NCBI GenBank assembly: GCA_021464245.1
Contig: JADCRB010000098.1
Coordinates: forward strand, 1,426,001-1,490,000
Source of the DNA: Carallia brachiata
Taxonomy: Eukaryota; Streptophyta; Magnoliopsida; Malpighiales; Rhizophoraceae
Length of the DNA stretch: 64,000 nt
Direction: 5' to 3'
Shown in pieces: positions 1 to 12,991 of this stretch; the stretch's first letter is position 1; each line of letters starts with the position of its first letter. Below the pieces are notes generated by a model that did no database searches, had not been told where the DNA came from, and was given only the letters and a program-made list of their open reading frames with translations. A program made the translations under genes and the position numbers.

Positions 1-690
1 ATTATTGTTATTTATTATTGATTACTAAAAAAATTAACGAAATATTTGATTAATTTTATACTTATTGTTACTGTTAAATAACTAAATGACTGATTTAAAC
101 ATTTAATTTATATTAATATATTATATTAACAAAATTATCTTTATATTTATAATTTTTTATTTTTAGAATAAATATTTTATAAATAATATTAAAAATTTTT
201 TCACTTATTTTTTATTTTAAAAAATATTAATATTTACTAGATAATAAAAAATATAATATGTTTGAAATATTTTTTTAGATATCAATATTAGTGAAAATTT
301 GAAGTAAAAAAATATTTACAAATTATTAAAAAATAAAAGTGTTACATTTATATAAATATTGATGAAGTTTAATAACTACTAACAAATCATATTCAAGTGG
401 TAAGTAAAAAAAAATGAATTTATATAAATATTATTTGAGAGTATTTTATTTTATATAAATTATTATTAATATTAAAAATTTAAAAATAACTCAAAAAGTA
501 ATAAAAAATAATTTTAAATTATTTTTCAATCAATTACTTTTAAAATCTCATATAAGAAAATAAGTAAAATTAAATAACAGATTAAAAAAATTAACCGAAT
601 ACTAATTTTTCTATTTTTTTTAAAAAAATGAAAATTTGCTCTATTAAAAAGTAATCCAAACAACCCCAAAGTCGGTCTATAGCTTTTCGT
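1..690. repeat. AT-rich intergenic DNA, probable MITE-like relic
   Basis: This stretch is almost entirely A and T with no plausible coding frame. It ends around 640-668 with a motif reading 'aaaaagtaatccaaacaac', which resembles the terminal inverted repeat of many plant MITEs (read in reverse as GTTGTTTGGATTAC). The matching left end would lie outside the window, so the element type is an inference. Confidence 0.35.
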
Positions 691-1118
691 GTGAGTGAGT
701 GAGATACATACAAAAGTTTCTCTCTTGGGTACGGTCCAAGCTGACCCGGTATTTGCGTTGCGCCAAAAGGACCGCTTCAGTCTCTCTCTCTCTTTTCTGT
801 TCCTCTTTGTTCCTCCTCCAGAGAGCAAGGGAGTGAGAGAACAAGGATCAAACCTTGAGGATCACAGAAAATGTGTGAAAATTTCTTTTTCGTCAATTTT
901 TTTGATTCTTTTCATCGCTATTTTGGAGCCAGACTACTTGTCATTTGGGCGTTAGGGATTGATTTATTGTTTTGTAGTGGTAAAATATCAGTACCTTTTC
1001 ACTTTTTTTTTTTTTTTTTTTGTAAAAAAATTTAATTTCGTTTTATCTATTTATGTTTTTTTAATCAAATAAATGAATGTTATTTCTTTCTCTCCCGTTT
1101 TCTTCATTACAGTTCTCA
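690..1118 (+). promoter_or_regulatory. 5' leader of the CHR35-like gene with a leader intron
   Basis: A pyrimidine-rich (TC)n tract at about 780-795 and a mixed-composition leader precede the first coding exon. A possible donor (GTAGTG then GTAAAA) sits near 981, and a clear acceptor (TTCATTACAG) ends at 1112, seven bases before the chosen ATG. The transcription start is not defined by sequence; about 690-780 is my estimate from the change in base composition. Confidence 0.45.
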
Positions 1119-4100
1119 ATGGAGCCTGCATTGAACATTTTGCCCCGAGACCGCGTCTCTCCAAACGGTACGCTCCCCGAAAAAAAGAAAATTGTTGTAA
1201 TTTTCGGTTATAATTATGTTTTAAATCTGGAAATTGCAGCTCTTTATTTATTTATTTGATTCATTGGTCGCCATTAATAATATTAATCACGTGTTTTTTC
1301 TTTTTTTTCCTCCAGGCTGAGGGGTTAGACGGAGGGTTTTTGAAATTTGTTGCTTAACTAATTTTTTTGGGGTTATTTATTTAGTTATTATTTTGCATTC
1401 TGTATGGGACACAAGTTTTACTGCACCAATGTTTGTTACCTTCCTGTGATTGTAATGGCAACGGTTATTGTTACTGTTACTGTTGTTGTTTATTTGTTAC
1501 TGCTTAGTTTTTCATTTATGGGAAATCAACAATTTGACTCTGCTTGTTGATTCCTTTGTATTGGATTTAAGGAGTTGTGGTGATGTAGTTTTTTACGGAT
1601 TGGTTATGGCTTTTGGCATTTTTACTGGTTTTTTTGTTTTTGATCTTGTCGATAGAATCATATTCTAAGAGGCATAAAAGGGTCAAACTGTCAACTGATG
1701 GAATAGATTTGGGTGACACAGCAACCAATGCAACCATGTACAGCAGTACAGATGGGAATGCTGAGAGCCCGTCCAAAGTTTGTGATTTTTCTGATCCGTT
1801 TGCGATCACAAATATGATCGAGAGCTTGGATACTGGTGTATATGGAAGTGTGACGAAGGATATTCAAGCTCTTCTTCATCGGAAGCTTCAAATATTTAGT
1901 CCTTTACTTAAGATGCATCCTAAGGTTTCAAACATGTTGCTGTGTGGGAAGAAGAGGTCAAGGGATGCCGTCATCAATTTGGAGGATGATCGTCCTGCCA
2001 AAGCTGCTCCAGTTGCAGCATCGCCGCCTTTGACTATTGTAATTCCAGACTCGGATGAGGAAGACAATGGAGATCACAAGCCAACTTGTCCATTCCAGGA
2101 GGTCATCTTGCCAAGGCCCGGACAATTCATCAGTCTTGGAGTGGTAAACTTCTTATATTTAATGTTAGAGTTACACATTTGATATCTCAAATTTTGACAT
2201 GTATGTAATCATGGGGGAATATATTTGTATTAAAATTTAGACATTGTGCTTGTTATTGTTTGGTACAATAATATGTATGAAACATATGCTTATTTAGCTG
2301 CTATATAGTATCTATTTGGTTTAGTTTATCAATTGCTAGTCGATACCTTGGTTTTTTTTGGAGGATCTCTGCAGAAACTTTTGTTGGAAGGGGTTGTGGC
2401 AAGTTGGCAGTAGCTTTGCCCCATCTATTTCAATTTCTAAACTTGATTGTTTATGAAGATAACAAAGTAGGACACATCATTAAAAATGAGTCTGCAAAAA
2501 GGGCTTAGGATAGGGATAGTGAGTTCATGTGAAATTGGGAACTAAACTTTACGTATAAGGAGTTGAATATTGTCAATGTTGCTTTTCTCCATCACATTAC
2601 TAGGTTGTTCTTATGAGCTTTGGTTGCTCTTTTTTGTCCTGTGATGTGGGTTGCTTAGTTTTTATAAATGAATCATCATCCAAGGGGTAGATTTTAGTTG
2701 TCTTGTTATTTTTCCGCAGTCACTAGTCATAATCTCATCAAATTTATTTCCGCCTGTCTTATGTTTGTTGGCTTTGTTGGCTGCTTATACAATATACAAA
2801 CTTATGTGGCCCTGTACCTGTAAGATCAGATGGGTTTTGGAGAAAAATGATTATTTGCTTTAGAAGTATTTTAACTGGAATGCCATATTGTTCTAATGCA
2901 TTTGTGTTGTGTCTGAACGGCTGTGCATCCAGGTTAGGGATAGTGTAGGGAGGAAAGGTCGGGGAGCGATAGGTGTGGCCAATGAAATTGAATTCAAGAA
3001 GGATAAAGGAGTCTATGTTGGTGTTGACCAGGAGACGATCAACCAGAGACTGAGGATGATGGTTTGGGAGATATCTGGAATGAGATGTCATTGGCAATGG
3101 AATGTTCCAAGGTAAAGAATGTGTGCAGTGAATATGTGCACACACAGGATAGGCATGTCTAAAAGTTTGGAAAAGAATAAGTTTTTGGCCATGACTTTCT
3201 TAATAGCCATCATGTCCTATCATAGCTTGCTATTTGGTGCGATAAGAGATGCAGGTTCTTTTGTTGTTTCTTCGTTTGAGTTAGTTTCATGATTTTCTGC
3301 TTTGATTTGCAGCTCATTTTCTTTCTTTTTTTTTCCTGGGTTTGGCGCTTTCTCTTTTTCATGTTGCCCTGTGCTTGGGCTTCTTCCAACATCTTCTATC
3401 TTCACAGTTTTTTTTTTTTTAATGTGCCAGAGAGTAAGGGGCAAAGAAAGATGGTTTGGTGCAGTGAAATAAGCTGAATACAGTTTTCCTTTTTTCTTTT
3501 GTACATTCCAAATACAAGATTTGGAAAAGAAAAAATAATATGACTGGGCTGGTCAATTTTGCTAAAAAGAAACAGCCCCCAGCAGATCTGACCATATAGT
3601 ATGGCTTTGCCTTGACTGTAAATGTTCATGTAGGAGATTTGATGATGTCCATAATTGCTACTAACACAGGGAATAAAAGCACTACTGATTCTTGATAATA
3701 ATAATTTGTTTAATTGTCTAAGATCGCTACACATATATCTGTTTGTGACTGATTGGGAAACTTTGGTTTATTCAGCTGAATGAGCAATTTTTAGGTTTTC
3801 GTTCAAAATATTACTTCTTACTTTCACAATCTTCTCGTGCTGATTATGGTAGGATGCTGCTGAATATCCTTTGTCAGAAGACCAAGTGGAAGAAGATGAA
3901 GATTCTTGTGACCATTTATTTGTCTTGAAGGATGATATTGGTTATGTCTGTCGCATATGTGGGGTCATTCAGAGAGGAATTGAAACCATTATCGAGCTTC
4001 AGTTTAATAAGGTACTCTCAAATGTTCTAGTGAGATTATACTTTTCGGGTATTTATTGTCACCATCTAATAAAAGGTTTAGCTGTTTATGTGGGTTTGAG

Positions 4101-6821
4101 ATGCCAATTGATGGGCATGTTTGAGAGGTTTCTGATATTATTTTGTACTTAGCATTTAGCATGTGCTTTGCTTAACGGTAGACAGTAGGGCCAATTGAGC
4201 TACTGACTACACCAAGGTACATGGAACTCGACCACCCCCCTCCCCCCAATCCCCAACCCAGAAAAAAAGCTCGAGGTTTTAAAGTGCAAATTAACTTTAG
4301 GCTTTTTGTTTAACATCTTTTGGAAAAGCCAGTCAAATTGCCCAAATCCTCTGGATTTCTTTAGCTATGCACTTTAAGTGACTTATCATCAGTTTGAAGT
4401 TCACTTTTTCCATGTAGCTACTGTTGCACGGGTTCAGGTCCTTTGCTTTATAAGTTGAAGCTTTATAAGTTGAACCTGATGTTTGGCTGTTAAGCATCAA
4501 ACGGATCTTTTCACACCATTAATCTCTTTTATGCAAAAATATCCTGCTCTAAAAGAGGAAGCATAATTTGTTTACAAACTTTAGTAGCATGCAAGCTTTG
4601 TTTCTTCATCTTCATCTTGTTGTTGTTGTTGTCGTTGCTGCTGCTGCTCATTATTAGATGTTTGACTATAGTCTGATGCTAGTAAATTACTAATTTTTTA
4701 GGAAATGAGAAGTTGGAATGGGTGCAATATGAATATGTAAATTTGGGCTGTGCACAGAACCTGTTCTGGATAACTGCTTCCCTTTTTCATTTAAATTTAT
4801 TTATGAACTCTTCCACTGTCTTGTTTTCTCTTTCGTTTTTGTTCCTCCTTTTGTTGGCATTTCCACTACTTTTGGTTCATGTTTCTCCTCATTGCTGTTG
4901 CAATTTACAAGTGTTAAAGGAAGTTTTGCTCTCTTTTTTTCCGGTTTTCAATTCTTAATTTAGGCCAAGAAAAGCACTCGCACATATGTTATGAGCCACA
5001 AAATCCCAGGGACCGTGATTCAAATCAAAACATAGGATTTGAATTGCCTGCTGAAGATTTAACGGTAACTGATGTATCTGCTCACCCAAGACACATGAAG
5101 CAAATGAAACCTCACCAGATGGAGGGTTTCAGTTTTCTCTGTAGAAATTGGTGGCAGATAACCCTGGGGGTTGCATTATGGCCCATGCACCTGGATCAGG
5201 AAAGACATTTATGATAATCAGCTTTATGCAAAGTTTCCTCGCAAATATCCACATGCCAGACCACTTGTGGTGCTTCCGAAAGGAATTCTGCCTACGTGGA
5301 AAAAGGAGTTTCAGATATGGCAAGTTGAAGACATTCCTTTGTATGACTTCTACACTGCAAAAGCTGATAGTCGAGTTCAGCAATTGGAGTCTTGAAACAG
5401 TGGGTGGAGCAGAAGAGTATCCTCTTTTTAGGGTACAAGCAATTCTCTTCAATTATCTGTGATGATGGGAACAACAATATCTCAGCCAATTGTCAAGAGA
5501 TATTACTCAAGCGGCCTACAATTCTGATTTTAGACGAAGGGCACACTCCTAGGAATGAGAATACAGATGTTCTGCAGTCTCTTGCCAAGGTGCAGACGCC
5601 TAGAAAGGTTGTCCTCTCAGGAACCCTTTATCAAAACCATGTCAAGGAGGTGTTCAATATATTGAATCTTGTTCGCCCCAAATTTTTGCGATTGGACACT
5701 TCCCGACCTATTGTCAAGCGAATCCTCAGTAGAGTACACATACGAGGCGAGAGGAAACAGTTCAAAGCAGGTGCTGATGCAGCTTTTTATGAGACGGTGG
5801 AGGACACCATACAGCAGGATCATGATTTCAATAGGAAAAAGCTTGTCATACAAGATCTCCGAGAGCTGACGCACAAAGTCCTTCACTATTATAAGGGAGA
5901 TTTCTTGGATGAGCTTCCTGGACTTGTTGATTTCACTGTAGTACTGAATCTCAGTTCCAGACAAAAACATGAAGTGGAAGAGTTGAAGAAATTGAACAGA
6001 AAGTTCAAGAGAAGTTCTGTTGGGAGTGCTGTTTATCTGCATCCAGAGCTGAACTCTTGCATTGAGAATGCGGGGATGACTGATGAGAAGATGGATGAGT
6101 TGTTGGAGACTTTAGATGTGAGAGAGGGGGCGAAAGCAAAATTCTTTCTGAGTATGTTGGGCTTGTGTGAGTCGGCTGGGGAGAAATTACTTGTTTTCAG
6201 TCAGTATCTCGTACCGCTGAAATTTTTAGAGAGACTGACTGTTAAAGTGAAGGGATGGATACCAGGAAAAGAAATCTTTGTGATCTCCGGTGAATCTAGT
6301 TCTGACCATCGGGAGTGGTCCATGGAGCGTTTTAACAACTCTCCGGATGCAAAAGTATTCTTTGGTTCGATTAAGGCATGCGGGGAGGGGATATCCTTGG
6401 TTGGAGCATCGCGCATCATAATCCTCGATGTCCATCTTAATCCGTCAGTAACACGCCAAGCTATAGGGCGTGCCTTCCGACCGGGGCAAAAGAAGAAGGT
6501 CTACGCCTATAGACTAGTTGCTGGCGATTCACCAGAGGAAGATGATCACAGCACCTGCTTCAGGAAGGAAGCAATTGCTAAGATGTGGTTTGAATGGCAT
6601 GAGTACTGCGGTTATCAGAATTTTGAAGTGGAGACTGTTGACTTGAAACAATCTGGTGATTTGTTCTTGGAGAGTCCGCAATTAAGTCATGACATAAAAC
6701 GTTTGTACAGAAGGTTAGTACATAATTCTGTTCTTGTTCTTTTTTTTTGGGTCAAATTAGACTATGACAAATCTTGCGGTCATTCCATCTGAAGTTCAAT
6801 TCTATGTTGTGTTTCAGGTAG
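1119..6821 (+). CDS. CHR35: CHR35/DRD1-like SNF2 chromatin remodeller, frame broken as read
   Basis: This is a plant-specific SNF2-family ATPase of the DRD1/CHR35 group. In Arabidopsis that protein works in the DDR complex that recruits RNA polymerase V for RNA-directed DNA methylation. Exons: 1119-1167, 1656-2143, 2933-3111, 3853-4011, 4964-6713 and 6818-6821 (stop TAG 6819-6821). Visible parts are an acidic N-terminal region ([21 protein letters not shown]), a Cys motif ([10 protein letters not shown]), the ATP loop (HAPGSGKT), the DEGH Walker B box ([13 protein letters not shown]), and the helicase C domain with VFSQYL and [12 protein letters not shown]. Single-base losses break the frame near 3044-3049, 4998-5004, 5146-5150, 5241-5245 and 5386-5391. 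From 5392 the frame stays open to the end. Allowing for the five lost bases, the length is about 877 codons, close to the Arabidopsis protein. Exon 3 is 179 nt where 180 is expected and exon 5 is 1750 where 1754 is expected, which agrees with the count. Identity is secure; whether the gene is a pseudogene or misread is open. Confidence 0.9.
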
Positions 6822-9650
6822 GTCCTGACTGGATGGGAGTTGGAGCACTGATCAGCAGAAATGTTTTAGTTCTCAGTTGTGGAAGAAAATTTTTAGTAGT
6901 TTTCATTTGGCTGGTTTGCCATAGTTTTAACTAGATTTGATGTCAGTCTTGACTCAGAATCCTCTATGTATATGTATATATAAAGTATATTTATTTACAT
7001 GTAGACATATTACTAAGGGTCCGTTTATTTACATGTAGTCAGCTGATTCTTTTGATCCTGCTTTGCTGTTTTCCATTGATTGATTGCTTATTGTTTGTCA
7101 TTAAAGTTAATTGTCTGTGAACTACAGATTCAATAGCTCCCCATTATTGGGCAAATTCAGATTTTTTTGATGGTATGCTTAATTGGTTGATGGGTGTAAC
7201 TGATCCTTTGGTTAGCTTCGTTCCTACTAATTTTTGTCTCCATTTAGCTAAGATTCGGAGCCCACATGTTTAGGTTTTGAAAATTGCAACCTTGGTTGAT
7301 GGGTGTGTCTGATCCTTTGGCTAGCTTCATTCCTTTGGGTGTATCTAATCCATATGCTTAATTGGTTTATGTGCTATCTGTGAACTTATGTAAGGATCAC
7401 GCTTAACGTTTCTCTGTCATATTTCATGATTGAAGAGGCAGAGCCTGTATTCTTTGAGTGGTTTAGCTTCTTACTTGACAACTTAACTAACTCTTTATAG
7501 AACATTCAAATTTCAACTCTCTTGACAACTAATCTAGCATTTTTCCCTTGGAGCATAAAGCAACTGTAAGGGCGTGCTTCTTCTGCATAATTGCACACAA
7601 CACACAACCAGGCCTACTGTCTAGCAGGGCTTTATAGCAGGGTTTCAGTTTTAGCATTCTTTTTTACAGTGCACAGAAAACGCACTACTGCGCTTTTGCT
7701 GAAGAAGTTTTCCAAATTGTCTGTAGTGGGCACTTTGTATGACCTGCTTGTTTTGCTGTTTTTGCATGCTGGAATGTTTCTTTTGGTGTTGCAGTGCTGT
7801 TGTAAATGTGGTTGACTTGACTTACAATAGGTGTTGTCTGTGGTATTTATTGATCATGTGCAGTCTTAACCTCGTAGATATCCAAATCTGTATAGTTGTG
7901 AAATGATGCTCAGCAAGATGAGTTGTCATTATAACTTTTGAATAGTTGAGTATATGAGGGTGTCAGTACATATACCTATGAATATATTCATTCATCATTG
8001 ATTGAATAGTTGATTGACGGTGAATCGTTCCTTAAGCATTGCAGACTAATATATTCCGTCCTGCAAATAGCAGAACACCTCTGTTATTAGCTGCGTGATA
8101 CATGGCCATTGGCAAATATTGAGGACTACCTACAATCTAGTCTTTATAAGGATAGGAGTATGCAGAAAAATATGGACAAACTATACATGGATGTAGCAGC
8201 AGCATGTTCTGTATGCAGATTACTAAGCAGTAGTTGTGCTCCTGCCTGATTAAGACGACATCCTTAATTGTCTAATGACAGTTTTGTGGACTTTGGAAGC
8301 CCATCACAATTTTCAGGGGACCATCCAATCATTTGCTTCTCGTTGTCATAAATCACCATTCTGTCTTGCATCGACATGTCCAGCAAAATGGCGAGGAAAT
8401 AAATTTGCAAGGCATTGTAGTTCAGCTAACTGTGACATTAGTGTTTTGCCTTGCAAGATCGAAAAATTCAGTCATATGGCACTACATATAAACTATCAAA
8501 AGTAGTCTAAATTAGAGCCTAAATTTCATACCATTTCTCCAAACTAATCAATATGCACGAGCGATATTATCTGCTATTGGTTAAGTGAAGGGCCAATGCT
8601 CAAAGAATTAACAAAATTGCTTCTCTAGACTCTAGGGTCGTGGTGGGCATAAGAAACCATGCTTCTATAAAGCCAATTAGGTTACCTGATTAACTTCCCT
8701 ATGCTAGGACCATGATGGATGTCATTTAGTCATAGTTAATTTCAATTAGCAGTGTTTATTGGTTGGAATCTATATGAGAATAAAGTTTTATATCATCGTC
8801 AGATTCTGTGGTGTCCTTGCATTAAAAGGGCAATTACAAATCTTCTCTTTTAATGAATCACCCGAAGGAAAACGACGCCGTTAAATGTCCTGGTGACTTT
8901 ATTTTAACCCTGCTGTGTTTTGATTTCCTTCTAAAGTCTCAACACAAAATTTGTCAAAAGATGACGAAAAATATTTCCCTCTTTAATGGGAAGAATAATT
9001 ACCCCTTTTTTTTTTGACTACGACGCGAGAAGCTCGAAAGAGGGCGCCGAGGTTCCGCGGCTACTGCTCCAGATGTACGGATCACGCGGCAAAATAGTCC
9101 AAGATCGTTGGGCCTTGGCGGGCCATGATTCATAGGCCTTGTGGGATTCAATGGGCCGTTGCTCATTCTGAAGTTGGTAAATGCCTGGGGCTGGGCTTTA
9201 ATGTAGCTAGGTTAAAATGCAGCCAGCAGCTGGCAAGAAAGTTGTTCAGAGGCCCAGATCGATGGAGTCCATTCAACTCGCTGTCTAAACGACGTCACTT
9301 AATCTAGCTCTTTATTAGTATTATTATTATTATTATTTTTTTTGGGAGTACATCTGCCGCACAATCAATTCAAAGTCTGATTACATTTGTGCTGTTTGGG
9401 CTTTATTAAAATTGTAGTACAAATCAGAGTTGCAAAAAAATAGCATCAGAGATCTCCAATTCCCTAGCAATCATCTTATTTAACACCAGGATCCTTATGA
9501 TTTTCCGTACTAAGCCTGACAGGATTCTTTACAATTGGCTAATCTACCAACAAATTTCGTCGATATACACATACACTACAGATGTGCTTTTACATACTGC
9601 CTTCCTTTCACCATTTTCAAATGCCAAGAAGACAGGTAAATCCGCAAACA
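6822..9650. other. 3' UTR and intergenic DNA between convergent genes
   Basis: The first few hundred bases are likely 3' UTR of the CHR35-like gene. The rest has no supportable gene. It contains an imperfect direct repeat at about 7184-7224 and 7293-7335 (GGTTGATGGGTGT...CTGATCCTTTGG). A GC-richer patch at 9005-9310 carries several TGGGCC/TGGGCT motifs. The end of this stretch, just below 9657, is the 3' UTR side of the BLH1-like gene. Confidence 0.5.
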
Positions 9651-9656
9651 ATCATT

Positions 9657-12600
9657 TCATGCTACGAAATCGTGCAATAAATGTGAGGAACTGAACAGAT
9701 GCTGCCTGTTACCTGGATTTATGCATTCAAAATCTGCGTTCTCCGGCCCAACAGGAGGTGCTGCAGCAGCACTACTGTAAATATCGTCCCCTCTCACAGA
9801 AACAAAGCTGTGACGGGTGGTGCCGGACATTGGTAGGCTACCGCCCTCACAGTGCTGCAATCCTAACGTCAGGGACACCCCACTGCCACCGCTCCCAAAC
9901 CTTCCCACATCAGACATTTGATACGCAGCAGCAGCAGCAGCTGCCATAAACCTATCGTTACTTGCATTGGAATGAAGGATTGCATCGGGAAACAGACTAC
10001 AGTCGTCGATGTTGGGCCTGCTTTGGAAACTGCTTCTTGCAGTAGATCCTGCCAATTCTACGCAGTCGGACCTGGAATTCATCAACGTCCCAGCAGTACA
10101 TTTTTCTGTGGCCGTCGAGCTTGCACTTTGCTGCAGTTCTTCGCCTCTATCTTCGGAGGCCCTCCCATCACCCTTAGCTGCTTTGGCTGCATTTTCAGAA
10201 GAAGAATTAGAGTCCATCTCTGCATCACCAATCTCTTCTTTGTACATCTCTTCAACCATGGGCTTCCACAGTCGCACACGTGCATTTATAAACCAATTTG
10301 AGACCTGAAAGTATCGAGCACATAAAAATTGCAGTGAGAAAATGTACTTTGTAGAGAGAGGCAGGCTGATTGATGGTACAGACTCAAAGTCGCATTAGAG
10401 AGCATCTGAAAACAAGGTGTTTCCAGCATAATTAATTAACCATTCTCCACAATATATTAGTGTTTAATGATTACTATGCAGTTATAGCAAGCGTTACCTG
10501 ACTTCTAGTCAATCCTGTCTGCCTTGCTAACAGCATCTTATCAGAATCCTTTGGGTAGCTGGTGGACAACACAAAAGAGCCGTAGATTATAATCACAGCA
10601 CGAAAGGTTCCTCATGAAACTAAGTCAAGGAAAAAGAAGAGAAAAGGATCGGATTTGGTAGATTACGGATGAAGGAAATGCTCGAACAGCCAAGCACGAA
10701 GGATTGAGACGGAGCTTTCGGGCAGCCCTCTTTGTGGTCTCCATGCATGTTGAGGCATGCCAAGCTGCTGAAGTGCCCTCTGTTGCCTCAGATGTTGATC
10801 CACATAACGAAGACGAGTTATTCCAACTCGTTTACCATTTTCTGAGGTTTCTTGCTCCCCGAGGCTTTTACGCGTTGCTTGAATTTGGCCATTAATTGCA
10901 TCCCGCAAGCACCGAAAGTGACGGGAAATAGTCTGGAGGGCAAGTGCCGTGTATGGTTTTGCTGCCCCACATCCTGCTATGACATCGAATGATGATACCA
11001 CAATCTGCATCTGATGATAATATTGTTTGTACCTCCTGTCAACCTGTTATAATAGAATCAAGCCATTATATTTCCTGTAGAAAAGGAAATAATAAACCCA
11101 AATTTTTGATACTTTTGGATATTATCATTAGCATGGATCCTGGCCTACTCCACCTGAATCAAGCAAACTGAAAGAATCACTTAGATACAGACATCAGAGA
11201 CATACCACAAGAATTCCTGACAGAAACACCGGATACTTAAAGATTAAGTGAAGGAGTTCGCATTTTTACAATGAAGATTTTTACGTGATGCATAAATTCG
11301 AGATCTTCAATCTAACCAATTTTCTAGGACACTACTATCATATGTGCCAAAGGGAGCTAAATACTCTTTTGCATTATGGAAGATTCAAAATTACAAAAAC
11401 TGCCCCCTGATCTAGTGTGCAAGATCAGCGGTGTCAATTGAGCACGCACAAATCTTAGAATTCCTACTATAGAGATTTTCCCAAAACATGTCAAAAGTGT
11501 CAGATCATATGACGCACACTTTCGATGTCACAACTCATTTAATGTCAAACTGTATATGGCTCAATTTTGATGGCAGATATTAAGAAAATAATTTTGATGG
11601 ATTGTTGTGCACATGTTAGGAATCTTTCCAAATTGTTGCATTCCTAATTGTACCTAAACGAGTACCTCCAAGAGAGCAAAGTGCAAAAGATTTCAACTCC
11701 GTGATTTGGAGTAAAGAATCCTTAAATATGCACTGCAGCATGAATCATTATATACTTGGTACGCTAAGAACAATAACATAAATACTAATGACCACTTAAG
11801 AAAATAGTAGGCAGAACTTATAGGAGAACTTTTTTCCTTTTTTGGTTTTGCTGTGAATCCAGGAATTTTTAGTGTGGCGGAGATTTTAATTGCTTGTGTT
11901 CAGTTGAAAGATTCTATCTTTGCTTTCCCTGTTTTAGGTTTAATCCTAGAGCTAATATGCTTTGTCCATGCTTCAATTAGCACAAGCTACGGCCTGTACA
12001 CAATAGTATTACAACAATTTGAAAGAAAACAGTCACAACAGTGAACAGAGAAGTCAATATATGTCTATAGTCTAAAAAAATAATGCATTAGTCTTACCTC
12101 ATCCAAAAGGGACAAAAGTTTTGTCAATTTGCTCTGCAGTTCTTGTTTCTCAGCATGTGAAAGCTCACTCAGGTGGTTATTGATGGATTCTTCAGGGTTG
12201 GAAGGTTCATTCTTTGATTCACCATCATCCTCTTTTGGACTGTTCATTCCGTCCGCGCTTTGGTTTTTCTCTTTATTGGGCTGCTTTAGAGCTTTTCCAA
12301 CATTAACAACTTCATCGAGCAGCTGCTGTGCTGCCTTGAGATACTTGGAATTAGGAATGGTTCTTGCAATACTGGTCATTCCATATGGAGAAAAATCCCC
12401 TTTAGCTAGATCTTGACCACTTCCAGAAAAACCAGGTGGCATATATTCAGAATTTCTTGACAGTTCATCTCTGGAGGAGCCATGTCTGTCACCGCCCTCA
12501 CCCATAATTGACGGATTGGGACTTAAGAATGAAGCAAAGTCCGGATTTTGAATGGCATTTCGGTAGGGGAGGGAGGGCGACAGTTGGATTCCAGATGGAA

Positions 12601-12991
12601 TTTGTGTACCAAGGCTGAGGGATAAGCTCTGGCCCTGCAGGCTCTGTCCACCATGAAGAATGCTTGAAGTACCACTCATTGACTGCATAACTAACATCTC
12701 GTTTCTACCATCCCTCCATGCATTGAAATCATGCTCTCCAATTCTTGATCCGCTGAGATTTGATAAAACTTGTTGCTGCTGCTGGGTTGAATCTGAAGCC
12801 TCTGAAGAATGGATTTCAATGCAGTTGTTTTGATGCTGAGAATTACCAGCCAAGGTATCTGAATATGATCCAGAATTCATGTACACCATCATATTTCCAG
12901 GAAGAACAGATGCCTCTGGATATGAACCAGGCAGATATATCATTGGAGCAGCTTCTCTTTGATTATTTGCACCACTGAAATAAGTGGCCAT
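9657..12991 (-). CDS. BLH1: BLH1-like BELL-class TALE homeodomain transcription factor
   Basis: Four coding exons (12098-12991, 10667-11043, 10498-10558, 9657-10304) splice to an open frame of 660 codons, 659 residues. BELL proteins pair with KNOX proteins to control meristem and organ development and enter the nucleus as heterodimers. Visible parts: a SKY box ([15 protein letters not shown], about residue 215), a BELL domain across exons 1-2 ([16 protein letters not shown]), a TALE homeodomain starting WRPQRGLPE and crossing the small third exon (YPKDSDK), recognition helix [15 protein letters not shown], and a C-terminal ZIBEL-type motif VSLTLGLQH. There are also short polyglutamine (near residue 72) and polyalanine (C-terminal) runs. 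The start is the first ATG after the leader acceptor and matches the usual BLH1 beginning (MATYF). The C-terminal motif and length fit the BLH1 subgroup; the exact paralogue is an inference. No frame defects were found. Confidence 0.93.

Noticed and set aside
526..955. Overlapping open frames on both strands at 526-955
   Set aside because: They lie in the leader of the CHR35-like gene, are pyrimidine-rich or low-complexity, and have no family features.
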